64,000 nucleotides of DNA from Sediminicola sp. YIK13 (GCF_001430825.1 NZ_CP010535.1:2398501-2462500), one strand, 5' to 3'; shown: positions 1-9,952, counted from the first letter of the stretch. Notes: a model not told the origin generated them from the sequence alone. Made by a program: numbers and translations.

Positions 1-558
1 ACTTTGTTTCTTTAGTCTAATCCCTTGGCCTGAAATAATCTCTTTATTGGGTATAAAATCTCCTGCAGGTACATGTTCAGTTAATACAACATATTTAAAT
101 TTAGTCAACTTACCCACTATACGTTGTACTTCTGCATTAGATAAATGTTGTAGTACCTGTCGTACTAAGGCACAATCTCCGGTTGGCAAATCATCCACCG
201 CAATATCCAAACAATGGAATTCCAGATTTTTTTCTTGATATTTCTCTTTATTATGCGCTATTAGGCCTGGTACTATATCTACCGCAACATACTTCTTAGT
301 ATGCCTTACCAATTCTTTTCCTACATTAAAATCTCCGCAGCCTAAGTCGCATACCACGAGTGGATTTTTAAAAGACGTCAAGAATGATGTTAGCACCTCT
401 ATATATGGGTTTACTATCTCGGGATGATGCGACCCTGCCCCCGAATAAAAGTTAGACTTGCCACCTCCCCAAAGATTCAACTCATAAACCTGTGCCATAG
501 CTTTTTTGGTGGGCCATGGTTTCTTTATTCCTTTGATCCCATGTTCTTTCTTGTCCAT
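1..558 (-). CDS. SAM-dependent methyltransferase, partial (3' end outside window)
   Basis: Reading the minus strand from an ATG at 556-558 gives 186 codons that stay open to the window edge. Residues 71-76 read DLGCGD, the glycine-rich motif I that binds S-adenosylmethionine in class I methyltransferases. Downstream the protein has a VAVDIVPG strand with the acidic residue expected to hold the ribose, and a LVRQVLQHLSNAE stretch like the post-motif region of Methyltransf_25/11 families. The substrate cannot be told. The C-terminus lies outside the window. It is probably a single gene, since about 200 bp separate it from the AraC gene. Confidence 0.8.
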   Translation of the reverse strand, partial: MDKKEHGIKGIKKPWPTKKAMAQVYELNLWGGGKSNFYSGAGSHHPEIVNPYIEVLTSFLTSFKNPLVVCDLGCGDFNVGKELVRHTKKYVAVDIVPGLIAHNKEKYQEKNLEFHCLDIAVDDLPTGDCALVRQVLQHLSNAEVQRIVGKLTKFKYVVLTEHVPAGDFIPNKEIISGQGIRLKKQS

Positions 559-771
559 GTACACTCTTTTAGTCTATGCTACCCATAAAATCATAGGTAC
601 GCCATAGAAACTGTAAAACAAACGTACAGATTATATCTTAAAATAAACGATTTGAATAACAAGCAGCCTATTGAAAAATGCCAAAGTGCCAAAGCCTAGG
701 GGTGCTATATCGTCGGACACCTGACCTCTATAGGACAGTTCTCGTAGAATTAAATTCGATATTGAATCTAA

Positions 772-1692
772 TTAGGTAGACGATATAGATTGCATAAATT
801 TTGTGGGGGTGATCAATTCATGCTTTTTAAATTGTCTATTGAAATAACTGGTATTGTTAAATCCAGATTTAAATGCTATTTCAGACAATCTGAAATCTCT
901 TCCTTCTTTGATCAATTTTTTGGAAAACTTAATTTTTTCAGAATTGATATAATCAATGGGCGATATCCCCAAGGTATTTTTAAACTTTTTATGAAAGTGG
1001 GAGGCACTCATGTGTGCTTTTTTAGCCAGAAGGTCTACCGTAATATCCTTATTGGTCAGATTTTCTTTTATAAATTTTATGACCATACCCATCCGAGTGT
1101 CATTAAATAATTGATTCGTATTGCTCAAAATAAGCGACTTTGCCTTGGTTTGTAATAATCTCACGATGAGTTCCTGAATCATTAGGTCCAATAATACATC
1201 CTTAGACTTATTATTATTTGTAAAGGTATAAGTCAAACGCTCTATTAATAAATTGACATCGGTGTTATTGATCAAATGGGAAGCCGAATTGTCTAATTCC
1301 CAGTGGTTATTTTCATTTTCAATGGCCACCTGGTGGTTGAATTTTTCTGCCACTTCCTCAATTTTAGAAGCGTCTATTCCCAATGCCAAGCATTGTGTTG
1401 GCGACGTTTCGGAAGCAATGGGAAAATCGATCACCATCTTTTGATTCGCGGGCATAACTACCGATTCCCCAGGGAAAAAACCAAAAGGATCCAAACCATT
1501 TAAATGCATCACTTTTTTTCCGGTGAGCATGCTGGCTATAATAGGAAAATCGAATTCTAGGGAAACTTGCTCTGCAAAGGCATGGGTTTCATAGACATTA
1601 AGTTCGGCATATGCGGCATTATAGGTCGTTTTATTCTCCACTAATGTGGTGAGCTTTCGGGTACTCTTGTGATGGTTCAATAACTGGCTCAT
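772..1692 (-). CDS. AraC-family regulator, YqhC-like, next to aldehyde dehydrogenase
   Basis: The protein has an N-terminal ligand domain of the AraC_N type (as in YqhC, which senses aldehydes) and a C-terminal double helix-turn-helix of about 100 residues containing ITVDLLAKKAHMSASHFHKKF and FKSGFNNTSYFNRQFKK. I use the ATG at 1690-1692 (MSQLLNHH). The reading frame stays open upstream to 1767, but that extension is hydrophobic and runs into the promoter region. The gene is divergent from the aldehyde dehydrogenase at 1862, with about 170 bp between them. The likely role, inferred from context, is aldehyde-responsive control of the dehydrogenase and DUF779 genes. Confidence 0.85.
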   Translation of the reverse strand: MSQLLNHHKSTRKLTTLVENKTTYNAAYAELNVYETHAFAEQVSLEFDFPIIASMLTGKKVMHLNGLDPFGFFPGESVVMPANQKMVIDFPIASETSPTQCLALGIDASKIEEVAEKFNHQVAIENENNHWELDNSASHLINNTDVNLLIERLTYTFTNNNKSKDVLLDLMIQELIVRLLQTKAKSLILSNTNQLFNDTRMGMVIKFIKENLTNKDITVDLLAKKAHMSASHFHKKFKNTLGISPIDYINSEKIKFSKKLIKEGRDFRLSEIAFKSGFNNTSYFNRQFKKHELITPTKFMQSISST

Positions 1693-1861
1693 AGTAAATA
1701 GTACGAAATAGTACGTTGAAAACGTCGCTATAATAGTTATGTTCAAAAATATAATAAATACGTTCAATAAAATTAGAATTTGATATTTTAACTTTATAAA
1801 TATTAAGTAATATGTAATTATTTAATGCAAATAATGTGTTGTTCACAATTAATATAAAGAT

Positions 1862-3361
1862 ATGTCTTATTCTAAACCTAAATTTAAAGAAAAATATTCC
1901 AACTTCATCAACGGCAAGTTTCAGCCTCCAGTTGGTGGGGAGTACTTTGAAAACACATCCCCGATAGACAATAGTTTAATTGCAAAATATCCGCGTTCCC
2001 AAAAAGAAGACGTTGAACTGGCCTTGGACGCCGCCAATGCAGCAAAAGAAGCCTGGGGGAACACCTCTGCAACGGAACGCTCCAACCTGTTATATAGGGT
2101 TGCCGATATAATAGAAGAGCATTTAGAGGAGTTTGCCCTAGTGGAAACCTGTGACAATGGAAAACCCATCCGCGAAACGCTTAATGCCGATATTCCCTTG
2201 GCCATAGACCATTGGCGTTATTTTGCTGCTTGTATTCGTTCAGAGGAAGGGTCGGCATCTGAGTTGGACGCCAACACCTTATCCATGAATATAAAAGAAC
2301 CTCTTGGAGTGGTAGCCCAGATCATCCCATGGAATTTCCCCCTTTTAATGCTTTCATGGAAATTACCTCCTGCCTTGGTCACCGGGAATTGCGTCGTCTT
2401 AAAACCCGCCGAACAGACACCATCTACGGCCACTCTTCTCATGGAAAAAATTGCCGACGTCTTTCCCCCGGGCGTTGTCAATATCATCCATGGCTTTGGC
2501 CCCGAGGCTGGTAAGCCTTTAGCTTCCAGTTCTCGTGTTGATAAGGTGGCCTTTACAGGTGAAACAACCACAGGACAACTCATAATGCAGTATGCCTCAA
2601 AAAATCTAAATCCCGTTACCATGGAGCTTGGCGGCAAATCCCCCAATGTGTTCTTCAATAGTGTGATGGATGAAGACGATGCGTTTTTAGACAAAGCTAT
2701 AGAAGGAGCCGTATTATTTGCTTTTAATCAAGGAGAGGTATGTACCTGCCCATCCAGATTGTTGGTTCAGGAAGATATTTACGACGCTTTCATGGAGCGG
2801 GTTGTTTCAAGAACCAATGCGATCATCCAAGGCGATCCTTATGACGTGAATACCATGCTCGGGGCCCAAGCTTCCAATGATCAATACGAAAAAATACAAT
2901 CGTATTTGAAAATAGGTAAAGAAGAAGGGGCAAAAGTTCTGGCCGGTGGAGATGCCAATAAACTTGATGGCAACTTAGCGGAAGGCTTTTATATAAAACC
3001 AACTATTTTGGAGGGACACAACAAGATGCGGGTTTTCCAAGAAGAGATCTTCGGACCAGTCGTATGTGTCACCAAATTTAAAGATGAAGCGGAAGCTATA
3101 GAAATAGCAAACGACACCCTTTATGGACTTGGCGCAGGGGTTTGGACAAGGGATGCCCATCAATTGTACCAAATACCCAGGGCAATTAAAGCTGGACGCG
3201 TTTGGGTAAATTGTTACCATGCCTATCCTGCACACGCACCTTTTGGGGGATACAAAAAATCAGGATTTGGACGAGAAAATCATGTAATGATGCTCAATTA
3301 CTACCGTCAAACCAAAAACATGCTCATTTCTTATGATAAGAATAAATTAGGATTCTTTTAA
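1862..3361 (+). CDS. NAD-dependent aldehyde dehydrogenase (ExaC/AldB type)
   Basis: This is a full-length 499-residue aldehyde dehydrogenase that oxidises an aldehyde to a carboxylate with NAD(P)+. It shows the cofactor motif FTGETTTGQ (about residue 231), the general-base glutamate in MELGGKSP (E255) and the nucleophile cysteine in [11 protein letters not shown] (C294). The [11 protein letters not shown] form together with a DUF779 neighbour is typical of the ExaC/acetaldehyde dehydrogenase II group. A strong hairpin follows at 3375-3407. The divergent AraC gene is the likely regulator. The exact substrate (acetaldehyde, propanal or a longer aldehyde) cannot be read from sequence. Confidence 0.93.
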   Translation: MSYSKPKFKEKYSNFINGKFQPPVGGEYFENTSPIDNSLIAKYPRSQKEDVELALDAANAAKEAWGNTSATERSNLLYRVADIIEEHLEEFALVETCDNGKPIRETLNADIPLAIDHWRYFAACIRSEEGSASELDANTLSMNIKEPLGVVAQIIPWNFPLLMLSWKLPPALVTGNCVVLKPAEQTPSTATLLMEKIADVFPPGVVNIIHGFGPEAGKPLASSSRVDKVAFTGETTTGQLIMQYASKNLNPVTMELGGKSPNVFFNSVMDEDDAFLDKAIEGAVLFAFNQGEVCTCPSRLLVQEDIYDAFMERVVSRTNAIIQGDPYDVNTMLGAQASNDQYEKIQSYLKIGKEEGAKVLAGGDANKLDGNLAEGFYIKPTILEGHNKMRVFQEEIFGPVVCVTKFKDEAEAIEIANDTLYGLGAGVWTRDAHQLYQIPRAIKAGRVWVNCYHAYPAHAPFGGYKKSGFGRENHVMMLNYYRQTKNMLISYDKNKLGFF

Positions 3362-3374
3362 TGTTCAATGCATA

Positions 3375-3407
3375 AAGAAAGGCTGATTAAAAAAATCAGC
3401 CTTTCTT
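3375..3407 (+). terminator. Hairpin terminator after aldehyde dehydrogenase
   Basis: A perfect 14-bp inverted repeat (AAGAAAGGCTGATT and its complement) with a five-A loop ends in TTCTTATT. It lies between the dehydrogenase and the DUF779 gene 13 bp further on, so it may only partly block transcription and set the ratio of the two products. Confidence 0.7.
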
Positions 3408-3420
3408 ATTAAATATACAA

Positions 3421-3774
3421 ATGGAGAGAATAGCGATTACAGATAACGCAGCAAAGATTGTGAACCAATTGAAGGAACAACATGGCCCACTTATTTTTCA
3501 TCAAAGTGGCGGTTGTTGTGATGGTTCGTCCCCTATGATATTTGAAGAGGGCGACATGTACCTAGATGAAAGCGACATCTTATTGGGCACCCTGGAAGGT
3601 GTAAATTTTTATATGAACCAAGATCAATTCGAATATTGGAAACATACACATTTAACCATTGACATTACCAAAGGACGTGGTTCCAGTTTTTCCCTCGAAA
3701 TTCCACTTGGACTGCGATTTATTATTCATTCCAGGCTTTTGACAGAGAAGGAAAATGAGGCCCTCAATTCATAA
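3421..3774 (+). CDS. DUF779 family protein (aldehyde dehydrogenase partner)
   Basis: A 117-residue protein with the family signature HQSGGCCDGSSPM near residue 27 and a C-terminal GRGSSFSLEIPLG stretch. DUF779 proteins are regularly encoded beside acetaldehyde/propanal dehydrogenases, as here. The biochemical role is not established; the paired cysteines suggest metal or thiol chemistry, which is inference. The gene starts 13 bp after the terminator hairpin. Confidence 0.85.
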   Translation: MERIAITDNAAKIVNQLKEQHGPLIFHQSGGCCDGSSPMIFEEGDMYLDESDILLGTLEGVNFYMNQDQFEYWKHTHLTIDITKGRGSSFSLEIPLGLRFIIHSRLLTEKENEALNS

Positions 3775-4254
3775 GATTATAGCAGCAATGGATCCGGTCT
3801 CAGTGGCTAGATACACCCCTCCTTTTCTAAAAAAAAGCCTTTTCCATTATGATCTTTGGAGCCAAACACAGTAGGAAGGAAGGTTTCCAAAAAAAAGGGT
3901 TTCAAAACTAGTTTTGGCCAACAAAAATCCCTCCATTATTGAAAATTTCCCAACAGTATAAGACTTTACAAAAACACGTAATTAACCAATATTTTTCCTC
4001 TTCAAAAAAGGCAAAAAAAAGACGCACAAGCACCCTATACCTGTGCTTCAATAACATGGAACACCTTCCTAAAGGTCAGTTCTGATCCAAGTTCTGTTCT
4101 TCACAATCACAATACTTTTTATTACAAGCATAAATAAAATGTTTAAGGTTAATTATATTGAAGGTTTACCCTAATTTTGGTCAGCCATGTTTCCATTCCA
4201 AAAGGAGCAATCAATCCCATGGAATTTAGGTACTAATTTTGTTGAGGATAAGAT
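3775..4254. other. 480-bp intergenic region without a recognised gene
   Basis: AT-rich, with several poly-A and poly-T runs. I see no convincing coding frame, tRNA or strong hairpin. The segment TAATTTTG near 4171 resembles a Bacteroidota -7 box for the gene at 4255, but a clear -33 box is missing. Confidence 0.5.
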
Positions 4255-5370
4255 ATGAAAAGAGCATTGGCCAGGTTTAGAAATAGTGCATTTCACCGTT
4301 TTACCAAGAAACATCAGAAATATGCCCCTTTACTGTTTTTCATTGCGGGGTTTATTTTTGACACCCTGACACTTGGCCGTATAGATCGCTTGTACGACCT
4401 TATTGTCCTGTGTCTGTACATGACCGCACTGACCGTAACCTTGTATCTCTATAATTTGGTTGACGACGGTAGATGGAAAGATACGCTCCTAGAACGATAT
4501 GAACTATACCTTCCCTTAGCCATACAGTTTTTCTTTGGGGGACTTTCCAGCGCCTATGTAATCTATTTCTCCAGAAGTGTTTCCTTGTCCAAGACCATTT
4601 CCTTTTTCATCATCTTGCTCATGTTATTTTTCGCCAATGAGTTGCTTAAAAAAAGGATTTCCAACAAGTACTTACAATTTAGCGTGTATTTTTTTATAAG
4701 CTTCACCTTTTTCAGCTTTATCATCCCTGTTTTCATAAGTGAAATGAACACTCTGATTTTTATTTTTTCGGGGTTCGTCAGTTTGGGATGCACCCTGGTC
4801 TTAATATTTTTAATTTATAGCCTAAGTCCCAGTACACGATCAGAAATAAGTATTGTTAAACTAGTTGGCATTATATTATCTGTCTATATGCTGATCAATG
4901 CATTTTACTTTTTAAAACTCATTCCCCCAGTACCTCTTGCCATGGATACAGGCATTGTTGCACATGATATAAAAATGGAAAACAATAAATATATCGTCAG
5001 TTATGAGACCGATGAATGGTATGTGTTTTGGAGAAGTCACAGGCTCAAGTTTATTCACCATCCTGATGAGAATGTGTATGTCTTCTCTTCCATATTTGCC
5101 CCAACAGCTTTGGAAAAATCAATAATGCATAGGTGGCAATGGTACAACGAGACCACAGGCGAATGGGAAATAATGGAGGACATTGGCTATGATATTAAAG
5201 GAGGAAGGGATGACGGATACCGTGGCTATACCTACAAGAACAATGTTAAATCTGGACTATGGAAAGTTGCAGTCATCACTGAAGAAGAACTGGTCTTGGG
5301 GGTAATCGATTTTGAGATTGTTATCAGTACATCCCTGAAGCCACACAGGGTGGTCCAGAAGAAATTTTGA
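4255..5370 (+). CDS. Multi-pass membrane protein with C-terminal DUF2914 domain
   Basis: The first 235 residues form about seven hydrophobic segments (for example LLFFIAGFIFDTLTLGRIDR and the stretch around residues 130-200). The remaining roughly 130 residues match the DUF2914 pattern: a HRWQWYN motif, then DDGYRGYTYKNNVKSGLWKV, then GVIDFEI. The DUF2914 part is predicted to lie outside the membrane as a beta-sandwich. The function is unknown. No operon partner is evident; the next gene starts 133 bp downstream. Confidence 0.8.
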   Translation: MKRALARFRNSAFHRFTKKHQKYAPLLFFIAGFIFDTLTLGRIDRLYDLIVLCLYMTALTVTLYLYNLVDDGRWKDTLLERYELYLPLAIQFFFGGLSSAYVIYFSRSVSLSKTISFFIILLMLFFANELLKKRISNKYLQFSVYFFISFTFFSFIIPVFISEMNTLIFIFSGFVSLGCTLVLIFLIYSLSPSTRSEISIVKLVGIILSVYMLINAFYFLKLIPPVPLAMDTGIVAHDIKMENNKYIVSYETDEWYVFWRSHRLKFIHHPDENVYVFSSIFAPTALEKSIMHRWQWYNETTGEWEIMEDIGYDIKGGRDDGYRGYTYKNNVKSGLWKVAVITEEELVLGVIDFEIVISTSLKPHRVVQKKF

Positions 5371-5503
5371 ACTAAGGGAAATATATTTCTTCTCTGCTCA
5401 TGGAGGAACCTAAAACCTATCAAACTCAATTCAGGTAACTAAAAATTAATTACTATTTTTAACCTCGTCTACCAGTTGGAAGATTTTAATTGACCCTTGA
5501 TCA

Positions 5504-6043
5504 ATGTCCAGATTGCAAGAGATTCGAGAAAGCTTAAACCTGACCCAGAAGGAGTTATTTGAAAAATCCGGTATCTCGGTGAGAACTATTCAGCGCATTG
5601 AGGCTGGGACAGAACCAAAAGGCCATACCCTTAAGGTTTTGGCTACCACCTTGGGCATTTCTGAAAATGATTTACTTAAAAAAAATGAAGGTACAGGGGA
5701 GTTGAACTACACCTTGTTGAAGCTCATTAACCTTTCTTCTTTGCTGGGCACTATTTTTCCCCCTGCAAATATTTTGCTCCCCTTATTGATCATGTTTGCT
5801 AAAAAGCAATTTAATCCCTTGGCCAAACAGATTGTATCTGTTCAAATATTAATGACCATACTATCTTTTATCATTTTTATGACGAGTGCATTCCTTAAAA
5901 ATTGGCTTGCCCTGGGGAATGAGTTCACCTTGATGGTTATGGTTCTATTGGTCCTTGCCAATATATTCGTTATTATCAGAAATACCGCGGCCATTGATAA
6001 GACCAAGCAATTATACTTTAGGCTGAACTTTAGTTTTATTTGA
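5504..6043 (+). CDS. XRE-type HTH protein with membrane-spanning C-terminus
   Basis: Residues 1-60 are a Cro/C1-type helix-turn-helix (LNLTQKELFEKSGISVRTIQRIE). Residues 70-175 hold three or four hydrophobic helices of the DUF4870-like kind. The whole architecture recurs in the cassette gene at 46719, which shares the motifs ISVRTIQRIE/INLRTIQRIE and LLP-rich helices. This suggests a membrane-tethered regulator. No target is visible. The next gene begins 90 bp downstream and may or may not be co-transcribed. Confidence 0.75.
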   Translation: MSRLQEIRESLNLTQKELFEKSGISVRTIQRIEAGTEPKGHTLKVLATTLGISENDLLKKNEGTGELNYTLLKLINLSSLLGTIFPPANILLPLLIMFAKKQFNPLAKQIVSVQILMTILSFIIFMTSAFLKNWLALGNEFTLMVMVLLVLANIFVIIRNTAAIDKTKQLYFRLNFSFI

Positions 6044-6132
6044 GACTGTCGCTCATTTGGCGGTATATTGGCGGGGCTGCTTTGATAAAAATTCCTGCGG
6101 ATTTCTAATTTTTGTCTTAAAATCTACATTTC

Positions 6133-7596
6133 ATGGCAGGGACGAAAATCTTAACCGCACTTATTCTCATATTTGGTACTTTCGGAGTTAAAGGACAAGT
6201 TGACAGGAATTCTCCTTTATTTATCGAACTAAAAAAGCAAGACAGTGATTTCTTTGAAAAAGGGTTTAACCAATGTGACCTGATCTATCTGGAAGCACAT
6301 ATAGCCAAAGATTTAAAATTTTATCACGATCAAGGCGGATTCCAGGATCGGAAGGTATTTTTCGAAAATATTAAGAAAAACATTTGTTCCAGTCCAGATA
6401 AGAAACCCATCAGAAAGGTAGATGAAACAAGTTTGGAACTGTTTCCTCTTTATAACAATGGCAAACTGTATGGCGTTATTCAAAAGGGCAGCCATCATTT
6501 CTATATTCGGGAAAACAGAAAAGTAGGTTTACCCACAAGTACAGCGAAATTCACCCACGTTTGGATCTTGGAACAAGGTGTTTGGAAACTAAGTGAAGCC
6601 TTGAGCTATGATCACCAAGACCCACAACCCGAAGATGGACAAGCCGGTGGGATGGAGCAATTACTGATAGACAATAAAGTACCTGCCTTGGGACTGGGTA
6701 TCATAGAAAATGGGAAGCTTACAAGAATTCAGGTGTATGGGACCTTGGACAAAAAAACGAAAGCCCCCTATAATACCATCTTTAAGGTAGCCTCCCTGAC
6801 CAAGCCTATCGTCGCCATGACCACCTTAAAACTTGTGGATAAGGGATTACTGGAATTAGATGAGCCTTTGTATCCCTATTGGGTAGATCCCGATGTTAAA
6901 GATGATCCCAGAACAAAAAAATTAACTCCTAGACTTATACTATCCCACCAAACCGGATTTCCGAACTGGAGATACCTCTCGGATAAAGACAACCTAACTT
7001 TTGAGTTCGATCCCGGTTCGCAGTATCAGTACTCAGGGGAAGGTTTTGAATATCTAAGGAGAGCTCTAGAAGTTAAGCTTGGCAAAAGTTTAGAAGAACT
7101 GACAAAAGAATTTCTCTTCGATCCAATCGGGATGACGGACACTAGGTTTTGGTGGGATCAATCCGTGGACGAAACTAGGTATGCCAGGAATTTTGATGAA
7201 AATGGCGAGCAGATTACCACAAACAAATATTACGAAGCCAATGCGGCTGCCAACCTCCTCACCACAGTGGAAGATTACGCTAAGTTCATAGCCTATACTA
7301 GTAATGGGGCTGGACTTTCAAATGAACTATTTCTTGAAATGCAAGAGCATCAGGTTATGGTTGGGGAAAATAATTATTTTGGTCTTGGATGGGAAATTCT
7401 CACCGGATTCAGCAACGATGAAACCTTACTGCTACATAGCGGTAAAGATCCCGGTGTAAGCACCCTTGCCGTATTTTTTCCAAAGTCGAAAAACGGATTT
7501 GTTGTTTTCCTGAACGGTGACAATAAAAATAAGGTGTTAGAAGAACTACTGACAAATCATCTTTATGGTGGAAGGGAATTGTGGAATAAAAGATAG
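6133..7596 (+). CDS. Secreted serine hydrolase: DUF4440-like domain fused to class C beta-lactamase-like domain
   Basis: A signal peptide (residues 1-21) is followed by an NTF2/DUF4440-like domain (about 30-162), then a beta-lactamase/AmpC-type hydrolase domain. The catalytic pair is S221 and K224 in SLTK. The tyrosine motif is YSG (in YQYSGEGFEYL), and the third motif is HSGKDPG near residue 438. Such proteins act as periplasmic esterases, D-aminopeptidases or amidases. True beta-lactamase activity is unlikely but cannot be excluded. The DUF4440 fusion is common in Bacteroidota. Confidence 0.88.
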   Translation: MAGTKILTALILIFGTFGVKGQVDRNSPLFIELKKQDSDFFEKGFNQCDLIYLEAHIAKDLKFYHDQGGFQDRKVFFENIKKNICSSPDKKPIRKVDETSLELFPLYNNGKLYGVIQKGSHHFYIRENRKVGLPTSTAKFTHVWILEQGVWKLSEALSYDHQDPQPEDGQAGGMEQLLIDNKVPALGLGIIENGKLTRIQVYGTLDKKTKAPYNTIFKVASLTKPIVAMTTLKLVDKGLLELDEPLYPYWVDPDVKDDPRTKKLTPRLILSHQTGFPNWRYLSDKDNLTFEFDPGSQYQYSGEGFEYLRRALEVKLGKSLEELTKEFLFDPIGMTDTRFWWDQSVDETRYARNFDENGEQITTNKYYEANAAANLLTTVEDYAKFIAYTSNGAGLSNELFLEMQEHQVMVGENNYFGLGWEILTGFSNDETLLLHSGKDPGVSTLAVFFPKSKNGFVVFLNGDNKNKVLEELLTNHLYGGRELWNKR

Positions 7597-7667
7597 TATA
7601 AGTATTTCGCGGGTTTCCACCCTCCCATCTGCCTAATACTAAAGTCCTCTTAAATGTTTTTCTATTT

Positions 7668-7683
7668 CTAAGCAATTGCTTAG
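7668..7683. promoter_or_regulatory. Palindromic operator of the TetR regulator
   Basis: CTAAGCAATTGCTTAG is a perfect 16-bp palindrome 24 bp upstream of the TetR start. Its right half overlaps TAGTTTTG, a good match to the Bacteroidota -7 box (TAnnTTTG), so binding would block transcription. A second copy with the same half-sites lies at 8289-8304. Confidence 0.75.
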
Positions 7684-7706
7684 TTTTGATATGTAGTTAA
7701 GAAGTC

Positions 7707-8270
7707 ATGGCCAGAAAAAAACAATATATAGAACAAGAGGTTTTAGAAAAGGCAATGTCCCTGTTCTGGCGAAATGGGTATGAAAACACATCCGTACGTA
7801 TGTTGGAAAAGGAAATGGGGATAAACCAATTCTCTATCTATGCAAGTTTTGGAAGTAAACAAGGTGTATTTCTAGAAAGTATCAATACCTACAAAAAAAA
7901 AATACACTGCATTACCGATAGATTGGAAAAATCTCAAAATGGGGTTGCGGGTATCAAACAATACTTTTATGACTTTCTGGAGTTTTCAGAAGAAAATAAC
8001 GTTTGTAAAGGATGCCTGATTACCAATACGGTAAATGAATTGGGTCAGAATGCAGATCCAATGCTAATGACTGAATTGACAAAATTTGCAAATGACATTA
8101 AACAGCTCTTTAAAAAGAACCTAAAACAGGATTCCAAAAAAGATATGGAAACCATAGAAAGTGAGTCCAACTATTTAATGACCGCTATCTTGGGCATATC
8201 CGTAGCTTCAAAAATTTTCAATAAAAAGCAGTTGGAGGACGCTATTGAAACAGCGTTCAAAAACCTGTGA
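7707..8270 (+). CDS. TetR/AcrR-family transcriptional regulator
   Basis: A 187-residue protein with an N-terminal TetR helix-turn-helix (residues 5-50, including LFWRNGYENTSVRMLEKEMGI and FSIYASFGSKQGVF) and an all-helical C-terminal ligand domain with the KGCLITNTVNELG pattern of the TetR_C_16/YezE-like group. The palindrome overlapping its own promoter and the repeat of that palindrome before the next gene indicate autoregulation and control of the downstream CMD/EthD/DsbA-like run. The inducer is unknown. Confidence 0.88.
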   Translation: MARKKQYIEQEVLEKAMSLFWRNGYENTSVRMLEKEMGINQFSIYASFGSKQGVFLESINTYKKKIHCITDRLEKSQNGVAGIKQYFYDFLEFSEENNVCKGCLITNTVNELGQNADPMLMTELTKFANDIKQLFKKNLKQDSKKDMETIESESNYLMTAILGISVASKIFNKKQLEDAIETAFKNL

Positions 8271-8288
8271 CATTTTTTTATCGTCATG

Positions 8289-8304
8289 CTAAGCAGTCGC
8301 TTAG
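8289..8304. promoter_or_regulatory. Second TetR operator, upstream of CMD-family gene
   Basis: CTAAGCAGTCGCTTAG has the same half-sites (CTAAGC / GCTTAG) and four-base spacer as the operator at 7668-7683, and lies 34 bp before the start of the CMD-family gene. Confidence 0.75.
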
Positions 8305-8337
8305 ATAAATATTTTACTAATTTAAATCTATAAGATT

Positions 8338-8886
8338 ATGAGTACACTAAAAGTTCACACCATCGAATCAGCACCCGAAAATAGCAAACCCCTATTGGAA
8401 AATTCCCTGAAATCGTTCGGAATGATTCCAAACCTCCACGGTGTTTTGGCAGAGTCTCCAGGTATTCTGGAAGCATATCAAATGTTACACGGTTTATTTG
8501 AAAATTCTTCTTTCAACAATGATGAATTAACCGTTGTATGGCAGACCATAAATGTTGAGCACGGATGCCATTATTGTGTCCCCGCCCATACGGGAATTGC
8601 GCATATGATGAAAGTAGATGGAGAAATCACGGATGCCTTGAGGAACCAGACTGCAATGCCAAACCAAAAATTACAAACTTTACATGAAACCACTTTATCC
8701 ATTGTTCGTAATCGTGGCAATGTAACCGATGCAGAATTAGAGACCTTTTATGCAGCAGGCTACAGCCAAAGACAACTTTTGGAAATTATATTGGGGCTAT
8801 CCCAAAAAGTACTTAGCAATTATGTAAACCACATTGCAGAAACACCTGTAGACAAAGCCTTTGAGAAATTCGCTTGGAAAAAATAA
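8338..8886 (+). CDS. Carboxymuconolactone decarboxylase-family (AhpD-like) protein
   Basis: A 182-residue all-helical protein with the redox motif HGCHYCVPAHTG (CxxC near residues 78-81), followed by a histidine as in AhpD-like peroxidase-linked proteins. The CxxC and helical pattern point to a thiol-based peroxidase or disulfide reductant rather than to aromatic ring metabolism. It is the first gene after the second TetR operator, so it is probably induced through that regulator. Confidence 0.87.
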   Translation: MSTLKVHTIESAPENSKPLLENSLKSFGMIPNLHGVLAESPGILEAYQMLHGLFENSSFNNDELTVVWQTINVEHGCHYCVPAHTGIAHMMKVDGEITDALRNQTAMPNQKLQTLHETTLSIVRNRGNVTDAELETFYAAGYSQRQLLEIILGLSQKVLSNYVNHIAETPVDKAFEKFAWKK

Positions 8887-8994
8887 TGATTTACAGGTCT
8901 CATTGAAGTTAAGAATAAACGCGTTTTGTACAGTACCCATGGAAAACGTAGTTTATATTAAATTATCTAGTTTAATTTTTTCAAAATTTATGAT

Positions 8995-9321
8995 ATGATA
9001 AAAGTATCCGTAATGTATCCGAATAGTCCAGGGGCAAAATTTGACACAGACTATTATAAAAGCACCCATCTGCCCATGATTGCGCAATCTTTGGGAGACG
9101 CCCTTAAAGGGTTGGAGTTCAATCTTGGATTGGGAGGAAAAACTCCTTCCGAATCTGCTCCTTACATCGCCATGGCACATTTGACATTTGATTCCCTGGA
9201 GTCTTTTCAGGCAACTTTCGGACCCAATGCAAAAAAGTTTGCTGCCGATGTACCCAACTACACCAATGTTAAAGGTGAAATTCAAATCAGTGAGATCGTA
9301 AAATACAGTTATGGTGTCTAA
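8995..9321 (+). CDS. EthD-family protein
   Basis: A 108-residue ferredoxin-like alpha/beta protein of the EthD group, with the family's DYYKSTHLPMI and LTFDSLESFQATFGP stretches. EthD proteins form dimeric alpha/beta barrels, often in gene runs for breakdown of ethers or quinone-like compounds; no activity can be assigned. It overlaps the next gene by 11 bp, so the two are translationally linked. Confidence 0.85.
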   Translation: MIKVSVMYPNSPGAKFDTDYYKSTHLPMIAQSLGDALKGLEFNLGLGGKTPSESAPYIAMAHLTFDSLESFQATFGPNAKKFAADVPNYTNVKGEIQISEIVKYSYGV

Positions 9322-9952
9322 AATAAAAATAGATGTCATTTCAGACGTTGTTTGCCCTTGGTGCACCATCGGCTACAAACGCTTAGAAAAGGCAATCCAC
9401 GAAATGGGGGTTCAAGACCGGATTGAGCTGGAATGGCAACCTTTTGAATTAAATCCAAATATGCCTCCGGAAGGCGAAAATGTGCAGGAACATATTGCAA
9501 ATAAATATGGGTCCTCACCAGAAGACTGGAAACGTTCAAAAGATCATATGGCCGAAGTTGGCGCCGAACTAGGTTTTACCTTTGATTATTTTGATGACAT
9601 GAAAATTGTCAATACCAGAGACGCTCATGTTTTATTGGATTTTGCCAAAGAACAAGGGAAGCAAACAGAACTCAAAATGCGATTGGTCTCAGCATATTTC
9701 AGTGAACGCAAGGACGTTTCAGATAGGGATATACTTTTACAAGAACTAAAAAGCGTCGGTTTAAATACGGACGGTGCCTTGGCAAGATTGGATAACGATG
9801 ATGCGCGTTATGAAGTCAAAACCAAAGAAGCCTATTGGCAAGGTGTTGGGGTCTCATCCGTACCTACCATGGTATTCAACAATAAAAGTGCTTTAACAGG
9901 AGCGCAACCAGTGGATGTTTACAAACAAGTATTAACAGCATTGCTTGCTTAA
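9311..9952 (+). CDS. DsbA-family oxidoreductase, FrnE-like
   Basis: A 213-residue thioredoxin-fold protein with the active-site motif VVCPWCTIG (CPWC near residue 15) and the cis-proline region GVSSVPTMVFN near residue 180. There is no signal peptide, so it should act in the cytoplasm, as FrnE-type proteins do. It follows the EthD gene with an 11-bp overlap and precedes a strong terminator. With the AhpD-like protein it makes a small thiol-redox module under the TetR regulator. Confidence 0.9.
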   Translation: MVSKIKIDVISDVVCPWCTIGYKRLEKAIHEMGVQDRIELEWQPFELNPNMPPEGENVQEHIANKYGSSPEDWKRSKDHMAEVGAELGFTFDYFDDMKIVNTRDAHVLLDFAKEQGKQTELKMRLVSAYFSERKDVSDRDILLQELKSVGLNTDGALARLDNDDARYEVKTKEAYWQGVGVSSVPTMVFNNKSALTGAQPVDVYKQVLTALLA

